From: Gracilibacillus caseinilyticus
GTDB taxonomy: Bacteria; Bacillota; Bacilli; Bacillales; Amphibacillaceae
Reading direction: 5' to 3'
Assembly (NCBI RefSeq): GCF_022919115.1
Contig: NZ_CP095072.1
Coordinates: 1,302,001-1,366,000, forward strand
DNA: 64,000 nucleotides
How positions within the stretch are numbered: the first letter of the stretch is position 1; the number at the start of each line of letters is the position of its first letter. The position numbers were made by a program, and so were the translations under genes. The notes under the pieces were generated by a model that was given only the letters and a program-made list of their open reading frames with translations, made no database searches and was not told the origin of the DNA. Of the stretch, positions 58,689 through 64,000 are shown piece by piece.

Positions 58689-61600
58689 ATGATTACAAGT
58701 TGGAAAAAAGTATCTATTATTGGTCTTTTATTAATCTTAACACTCCCGATAACCGTACTTGGAGACGAGCAAGAGGGACCAATCAATTTTGACCGTGCTT
58801 CTGTACATGATCCATCTATTATTAAAGCGAAGGATGGCACGTATTACGTGTTCGGTTCCCACATCGCCGTTGCGGAATCCAATGATTTAAGCAACTGGAA
58901 TTCGATCGTGGATCAGGAATACCAAACGCCTGAAAATAACCCAATCTATGGCAACTTATCTGAAAATCTCGCAGAATCATTCGAATGGGCAGGGGAAGAT
59001 GATGCCGATAGTACAGGCGGTTATGCTGTCTGGGCACCAGATATTTTCTGGAACAAAGACTATGTTTGGGAAGATGGTTCCACAGGTGCTTATATGCTGT
59101 ATTACAGTGTTTCTTCCACTTATATCCGCTCAGCTATTGGTATCGCGGTATCTAAGAATGTGGAAGGTCCATTTGAATACACGGACACGATTATGTACTC
59201 CGGGTTTACCAATAAAGAAAGCTATGATGCGAATAGTGATGTGAATAAACATTGGGAAAATACGAATATTTCTGAACTGATCGAGGATGGTACGATCAAG
59301 GAGGCCAATCCGGACTGGTTTACCGAAGAAGGCAACTTCAACAACGCGCTTTATACGAATGCGATCGATGCCAATATTCTCTATGATGAGAATGGGGACC
59401 TGTATATGACATACGGCTCCTGGTCAGGCGGTACGTATATTTTAGAATTGGATAAAGAAACAGGTACACCGATCTATCCAGGCGAAGATGGCACAACGGA
59501 AGACGGCAGAATGATTGATCGCTACTTTGGTACGAAAATTGCTGGTGGCTACGGACGATCTGGTGAGGGAACGTATGCCGTTTACGATGAAGAAACCGGT
59601 TATTATTACCTTTACATTACGTATGGTGGACTAGCTTCTGATGGCGGCTATCAAATGCGCCAGTTCCGGTCAGAAAGTATTGATGGTCCGTATGTAGATG
59701 CTGCTGGAAACGAAGCTGTTTTTCCTGAAAGCTTCGATAATGGTGTAGGTAATTTCCCAGGGAATGATGATCATAAAAATATTGGGAATAAGATGATGGG
59801 GAACTTCCTGTTTAAACGAGACTATGGTGAAGAAGGTACAGGAATTGGTACCGGATATATGGCGCCTGGTCACAACTCGTATTTAATTGATGAAGAGCTT
59901 GGAAAAGAATTCATTGTGACACATACACGTTTTCCACAGGAAGGGGAAATGCATCAGGTTCGTGTGCACCAAACGTTTAAAAATAGTGATGAATGGCCAG
60001 TGCCAACGCCGTATCACTATGCAGGAGAAGAAATCGAAGCAGTTTCCGAAGCAGACGTTACCGGGGACTACAAATATATCAACCATGGCAAAGAAATTAC
60101 CGGTGAGCTAACCGAATCGACATGGGTGCAATTAAATGAAGACCATACACTTTCTGGTGCTGTTACAGGAACATGGGAGCTGTATGATGATTACCGTGTG
60201 GCGATCACTGTCGACGATAAAACATACGATGGTGTGTTCATCCGCCAATATGATCCGACATCCGAGGAATGGGTCATGACGTTTAGCGCGATGTCTGATG
60301 AAGGTGTGGTGATCTGGGGGAGTCATACCGAAAGTAAAGACGATCAAGAAGTAGTAGATGGCGTGAAACAGGAATTAAGCGAAAGTCTTCCCGAACGCGC
60401 TATTTCTGACCTGAACCTACCAACAATGGCAACGCAGGGAACGGAAATCACATGGGAGTCCTCTCATCCAGAATTGATCTCAACGGAAGGTGTTGTCCAT
60501 CGACCGTCATCTGATTCGGAGGATGCCAATGTAGAATTGACAGCGACGATTTCGTTAGGAGAGGTGACGGAAACATTCACGGTAACAGTAACCGTTCCGG
60601 CAAGAGAAGAAGGTGGATTGTCCGCCTATTATGACTTCAGTGATGGTTTCTCAGATCGTTCAGGTAATCAGGAGGATGCAACTGTCACAGGGGATCGGAT
60701 CAATAACACTGGCGGAGAGATTACCTTTGCAGAAGGTATCGCCGGTCAGGCAGCGAAATTTGATGGTACATCAGGATTAAAGCTGGCGAATGGGTTAATT
60801 GCCAGTGATCAGTATTCGATCTCACTATGGATGAAGCCAGAGGAAATCACGGAATTCACGACCGCCTTTTTCGGTGCAAGAACGGAAAATAACTGGATAA
60901 GCGTTGTGCCGAATGCACAGAGTGTTACCAAGGTATGGGCTCATAATGGGGATGACTGGTATGATGCAGCATCCGATTCGATTATTCCTGCAGGAGAGTG
61001 GTCACATTTCGCTTTTACCGTTGATGAAGGCAAAGCAACCGTCTATATCAATGGCGAAGAAAAGTTCTCGGATGGAAATTTTCCTGATGTCTTTACAACA
61101 GAAAATGCCCAATTCAGTTTAGGTGTCAACTTCTGGGATACACCATTTAAAGGGTTGATGGATGAGGTTCGTGTCTATGATGGTTTAGTCCTTCCGGCAG
61201 AAGAAGTACAGGCATTATATGACAATCCTGGAGCAGAAGAAGAGGATGATTCAGAAGACAAGGAAGACGAAGATAAAGATGAAGATGAAGAAGACGTGCA
61301 GGAAGATAAGGAAACGGTAATCGGGAATCTGGATGATTTAGCAAAAGATCAGAATACCTACCAAGCGGAAGTCGACAAGAAGAAGACGATTATCAAAAAA
61401 GAAGTAGTGGATCAGCTGAAGGATACCGATTATATTGTCTTACAAATGGAGAACGTCCATGTGAAAATCCCGGTATCTATCTTAAAAGGTAAAGATGATA
61501 TTGCATTCGAATTAGGTGAGGTATCAGATACGCTTCAAGCGAAATATGATAATGCTGTCAGTGACTTCTATGACTTCACGCTAACATCTAATGGCGAAGC

Positions 61601-62069
61601 GATCAGTCTGGATTCACCAGTAACGCTAACATTCAACGTCGATAAAGAAAAAATCTCAAATTGGGAATCTCTCAAAGTAGCGTATATTGACGAGAATGGC
61701 GAACAAAAAGAGGAAATCGTGCCAACCAGCGTGAATAAAGAAACCGCTGAGGTAGTGGCAGATGTCGAGCACTTCAGTATTTATGGCGTATTGCAAGTAG
61801 CGGATGAAGGTACAAATGGTGGAGGTTCCACAGACGACGGAGCTGAAAGTGGAACAGATGATCCAGGGTCTGACGGAGACGAAACAGATGGTAATGGTGC
61901 CACAGAAAATGGTGGTGACGCAGGCGATGACGGTCAATCCACCGGAGGAGAAACACTGCCAGAGACGGCGACCAACCAATACAATTTGCTGGTAATGGGT
62001 GTCCTGTTCATTGTAGCAGGTGCTGGTGTGTTTTTCATAGTAAGAAAGAGAAAACATATGGCAAATTAA
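58689..62069 (+). CDS. Cell-wall-anchored GH43 arabinanase-like glycosidase
   Basis: 1126 residues. Signal peptide (SIIGLLLILTLPITVLG), a GH43 five-bladed propeller (about 30-470: SVHDPSIIKAKDGTYYVFGSH has the catalytic Asp; ANILYDENGDLYMTYGSWSGG and GPGHNSYL-type elements follow) with a C-terminal lipocalin-like domain, a bacterial Ig-like segment (TEITWESSHPELI), a LamG/concanavalin-like domain (GLSAYYDFSDGFSDRSG, about 610-840), a Glu/Asp-rich spacer, a further beta domain, a Gly/Asp-rich wall spanner and the sortase signal LPETATNQY with hydrophobic end and RKRKH. It probably cleaves arabinan at the cell surface. ATG 58689 is chosen after GAAAGGAGAAGG. Confidence 0.9.
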   Translation: MITSWKKVSIIGLLLILTLPITVLGDEQEGPINFDRASVHDPSIIKAKDGTYYVFGSHIAVAESNDLSNWNSIVDQEYQTPENNPIYGNLSENLAESFEWAGEDDADSTGGYAVWAPDIFWNKDYVWEDGSTGAYMLYYSVSSTYIRSAIGIAVSKNVEGPFEYTDTIMYSGFTNKESYDANSDVNKHWENTNISELIEDGTIKEANPDWFTEEGNFNNALYTNAIDANILYDENGDLYMTYGSWSGGTYILELDKETGTPIYPGEDGTTEDGRMIDRYFGTKIAGGYGRSGEGTYAVYDEETGYYYLYITYGGLASDGGYQMRQFRSESIDGPYVDAAGNEAVFPESFDNGVGNFPGNDDHKNIGNKMMGNFLFKRDYGEEGTGIGTGYMAPGHNSYLIDEELGKEFIVTHTRFPQEGEMHQVRVHQTFKNSDEWPVPTPYHYAGEEIEAVSEADVTGDYKYINHGKEITGELTESTWVQLNEDHTLSGAVTGTWELYDDYRVAITVDDKTYDGVFIRQYDPTSEEWVMTFSAMSDEGVVIWGSHTESKDDQEVVDGVKQELSESLPERAISDLNLPTMATQGTEITWESSHPELISTEGVVHRPSSDSEDANVELTATISLGEVTETFTVTVTVPAREEGGLSAYYDFSDGFSDRSGNQEDATVTGDRINNTGGEITFAEGIAGQAAKFDGTSGLKLANGLIASDQYSISLWMKPEEITEFTTAFFGARTENNWISVVPNAQSVTKVWAHNGDDWYDAASDSIIPAGEWSHFAFTVDEGKATVYINGEEKFSDGNFPDVFTTENAQFSLGVNFWDTPFKGLMDEVRVYDGLVLPAEEVQALYDNPGAEEEDDSEDKEDEDKDEDEEDVQEDKETVIGNLDDLAKDQNTYQAEVDKKKTIIKKEVVDQLKDTDYIVLQMENVHVKIPVSILKGKDDIAFELGEVSDTLQAKYDNAVSDFYDFTLTSNGEAISLDSPVTLTFNVDKEKISNWESLKVAYIDENGEQKEEIVPTSVNKETAEVVADVEHFSIYGVLQVADEGTNGGGSTDDGAESGTDDPGSDGDETDGNGATENGGDAGDDGQSTGGETLPETATNQYNLLVMGVLFIVAGAGVFFIVRKRKHMAN

Positions 62070-62077
62070 TGCAGCAT

Positions 62078-62107
62078 AAGCCCCTTCTTGGATGAGGGGG
62101 CTTTTTT
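62078..62107 (+). terminator. Terminator of the GH43 gene
   Basis: AAGCCCC (62078-62084) pairs with GGGGCTT around a 12-base loop and is followed by a T run. Confidence 0.85.
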
Positions 62108-62666
62108 CATTAGTCGTCTAAAAGTTAGCAGATGAGAGAATAAAACATCCCATTTCGTGACAAACTAATAGTAGTAAGTAAATTCGCTTAGGGAATCGTA
62201 CAATTTGAATGATATACAACAAAAGAAGAGACTCATACTCCCACTTATTTTCTACTAAGGACTAATCATTATATTTGAAATGAATGAGCTTCTACAAGTT
62301 GGATCATTGTGAAAGGGCTAACAACCACGTATGGACTAATAGATGAAATCTCCTATTCTTGTAACAGGGATACAACCACCACCACGTGCGAAAGGATTAC
62401 TTACAAAAATAGATAGTAATATGGAGACGAGAGGATAAAGAAGGAAGTTAGCCTATCCAAACTGATTGCAGGGGAACAATTGGGAACTATCATTCCTGTG
62501 TAACTGCATGTTTAAAAAAATCCAACTACTTATGAAGCAGGTAAAATACTTTTTATGACGCCAAAAGACGAAAATGGAATAGCAACGGTTACTTAGGGAT
62601 ACGTTAGCTGATCGACTGGATAGGCCAGCACTGTTAAAACGTTCAAAGGAAGGAGAGCTGGCAAAT
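62108..62666. other. Non-coding stretch with gene-like fragments
   Basis: No intact gene. From about 62440 to 62660 the plus strand reads like protein in pieces (KLIAGEQLGTIIPV, then stop; YEAGKILFMTPKDENGIATVT, then stop; TLADRLDRPALLKRSKEGELAN), so a decayed gene may lie here. I could not name it. Confidence 0.3.
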
Positions 62667-62753
62667 ATGATGACAACGTATGAGGCTCTAATGTTAACGA
62701 TATCTTTTGGAGCTTTAATTGTGGCGATTTTGTCTTTTACGCATCGAAAGTAG
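62667..62753 (+). CDS. Holin-like type I toxin peptide (TxpA/BsrG-like)
   Basis: 28 residues: MMTTYEALMLTISFGALIVA, then a short ILSFTHRK end. The start M-T-x-Y-E-[AS]-L and a single membrane helix match the type I toxins TxpA, BsrG and BsrE of B. subtilis (Hol_Tox type). GGAAGGAGAG lies upstream. In this class an antisense RNA from the opposite strand over the 3' end blocks the mRNA; a long hairpin follows at 62792-62854. I did not find the antisense promoter with confidence. Confidence 0.72.
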   Translation: MMTTYEALMLTISFGALIVAILSFTHRK

Positions 62754-62791
62754 TCGCAGCCTATTCCTTCAGTAACTGTTAAGAAAGAGAG

Positions 62792-62854
62792 AACACATAT
62801 GGTGGCAAATTGATTCTGATTATGAAACCAATTTGCCGGCCATGTGTGTTTTTT
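62792..62854 (+). terminator. Long hairpin/terminator behind the toxin gene
   Basis: ACACATATGG, TGGCAAATTG and their near-complement at 62828-62849 (CAATTTGCC, GGCCATGTGTGT) form a long stem with a loop of about 15 bases, followed by TTTTTTG. It is suitable for the toxin mRNA. Confidence 0.75.
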
Positions 62855-62942
62855 GTCATAAAGAGAGAAGCAGGCTTTGTACCATGAACATGCTGTAGCA
62901 ATGATGACAAATAATAGTTTGAATAGAAAATAAACACAAGTC

Positions 62943-63160
62943 ACTCGACCACAAAAGGGAAATGCGAGAGGCGTAGTGAACGAAAGCGGGCCCTATTCGG
63001 TCACAAGCGAGGGAAAAGGGAGACGTAGTGAACGAAAATGGGCCCTATTCGACCACAAGCAAGGAAAAAAGGGGACGTAATGAACGAAAGCGAGCACTAT
63101 TCGATCAAAAGTAAAAAATTCGAGAAGCGTAATAAACGAAAGAAAGGCTGTTTCCTACAA
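62943..63160 (+). repeat. 52-bp tandem array C (4 units)
   Basis: Units carry start-like codons at 62976 (GTG), 63028 (GTG), 63080 (ATG) and 63132 (ATA), all exactly 52 bp apart, in the context CGTA[GTG/ATG/ATA]AACGAAA. Purine-rich runs (GCGAGAGG, AAAAGGGAGA, AAAAGGGGA) lie a few bases upstream. The sequence is unrelated to arrays A and B. Each frame encodes a short polar peptide beginning Asn-Glu. The last unit is the most degenerate. Confidence 0.88.
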
Positions 63161-63414
63161 AGCGTCTTTTATTAAATTTCGCTATTAATACCCATCACAG
63201 ATAATCGATAAAATTTAGCTAACTTATGATTTGATTTATTGGTCAGGCGAATGCCGAGTTATTCTACTAATTGTTTGGAAGCGCAGTGGATTGTGGGTGG
63301 ACTCTTCATCCAATTAATGGTAATCTGTTTTGGTAGTATCATTTATAGTATCTGAAACCGACAATGTGGCAATACTTACTATTCTTTAAAGGTATAGATA
63401 AGGAGACTAGAAAA

Positions 63415-63894
63415 ATGAAAAAGTACTTTTTTCTATTGTTATTTTCATTACTTGTATTATTATCAGCCTGTACACAACAAGGTGAAGCAGAGCCTGTTAA
63501 TGATTCGGGTGTTATTAATGATGGAAAAGTGTTAGGCTATGCGTACACCATAACACTAGAACAAGGTGAATTTACTTGGAAGATTGGTAATAAAAAGAAT
63601 ACGACTACTATTATAGAAGGCGCGGAGAATGAACAGAATTTAGCCAATTTTAAGAAAGCGGTTGATGATAGCTACGTAGAATTGGTCGATTTCATTATCA
63701 CGATAGCCTATTTATTGATTGTTGCGGTGACCACACTTATCTTATATAAGAAGAAAAGTAATATGCTGAAAGGTGGCGGTGTTATTATCGCTCTCATCAC
63801 CATTTTTTCACTGTGCCATGCGGTGGTTACTGCAGTCGATATAAGCCATGCCTTCCAAGAAGCAGAATACTTTTATTTGCTGTTAACGAATTAA
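63415..63894 (+). CDS. Lipoprotein with two membrane helices
   Basis: 159 residues. ATG 63415 has ATAAGGAGA upstream; longer in-frame starts from 63364 would precede the signal peptide. Lipobox LLSAC near residue 19, then a short external domain (NDSGVINDGKVLGYAYTITLEQG), then two helices (FIITIAYLLIVAVTTLILY; GVIIALITIFSLCHAVV). The combination of lipobox and helices is unusual. No family recognised. Confidence 0.6.
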   Translation: MKKYFFLLLFSLLVLLSACTQQGEAEPVNDSGVINDGKVLGYAYTITLEQGEFTWKIGNKKNTTTIIEGAENEQNLANFKKAVDDSYVELVDFIITIAYLLIVAVTTLILYKKKSNMLKGGGVIIALITIFSLCHAVVTAVDISHAFQEAEYFYLLLTN

Positions 63895-63908
63895 TAATGG
63901 GGGATAAC

Positions 63909-64000
63909 ATGGGGAAGACAGAATGGGATATGCAAGAAGTGAAGTATTTGAAGAAGATTAATTTGGTTCAAACGAATGTTATCTTGCTGGTTTGTTTCGT
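63909..64000 (+). CDS. Start of a gene running off the window
   Basis: ATG 63909 follows GGGGGATAAC, 14 bases after the lipoprotein stop. Thirty codons are visible: a charged start (MGKTEWDMQEVKYLKKI) and the beginning of a hydrophobic segment (VILLVCF). Probably a membrane protein in one operon with the lipoprotein gene. Confidence 0.55.
   Translation, partial: MGKTEWDMQEVKYLKKINLVQTNVILLVCF

Noticed and set aside
62453..62944. 163-codon minus-strand frame opposite the toxin gene
   Set aside because: No ribosome site, Phe/Ser/Cys-rich composition of an antisense shadow, and it crosses the terminator hairpin.

Overview
The window comes from a low-GC Gram-positive bacterium of the family Bacillaceae, most likely a moderately halophilic genus such as Gracilibacillus or a close relative. 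This rests on A+T-rich codon use, strong AGGAGG-type ribosome sites, Fur, OhrR and BirA operators of the Bacillus type, a preQ1-I riboswitch, an LPxTG surface enzyme and an ectoine hydroxylase (an osmolyte gene). The genus is an inference. I saw no rRNA, tRNA, CRISPR array or prophage.

Layout. 1-7 kb: the end of a membrane protein gene, a HemAT-like globin chemoreceptor that lacks the heme ligand His, a broken SDR gene, and a Fur-controlled siderophore ABC importer. 7-9.7 kb: a MITE-like inverted-repeat element, the divergent ohrR/ohrA pair, and two small stress-type genes. 9.9-14 kb: a four-gene aromatic operon (two PaaK-like adenylating enzymes, a DAHP synthase, a chorismate-lyase-like protein). 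14-20.5 kb: small membrane and amphipathic proteins, a CPBP protease, a large 52-bp tandem array, a NERD protein, a YibE/YibF pair, YjzC, and a preQ1 riboswitch in front of a VUT transporter. 20.5-23.2 kb: a second 52-bp array and a DUF2089-regulated ABC exporter. 23.4-29.7 kb: an Ula/Sga-type PTS operon with a PRD regulator, a PFK-family kinase, a TPR protein and a class II aldolase.

30.4-46.9 kb holds the most unusual locus: a Gram-positive Tad-type pilus system (CpaB, TadZ, TadA, TadB, TadC, a Flp pilin, TadE- and TadG-like pseudopilins). Embedded in it are two VWA lipoproteins, two large secreted proteins built on an uninterrupted six-residue Gly repeat (a predicted beta-solenoid) with a glycine-rich hydrophobic C-terminal domain, and three paralogous membrane proteins. 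A relic of a third solenoid gene survives between two of the membrane paralogues, so the locus grew by duplication of a [solenoid + membrane protein] module.

47-64 kb: a threonine-synthase-like enzyme, an orphan bioB under a BirA box, a polysaccharide deacetylase, a phosphoesterase, a CMD-family protein, a YjgB-GH3 fusion, an acyl-CoA thioesterase, a LysR gene cut by an in-frame TGA, an orphan ectD, a cell-wall-anchored GH43 arabinanase, a tiny holin-like type I toxin, a third 52-bp array and a lipoprotein.

A cross-window pattern is that three tandem arrays of unrelated sequence all have a unit of 52 bp, and nearly every unit carries a Shine-Dalgarno-like run just ahead of ATG or GTG. Solo remnants of one family lie at two more sites.
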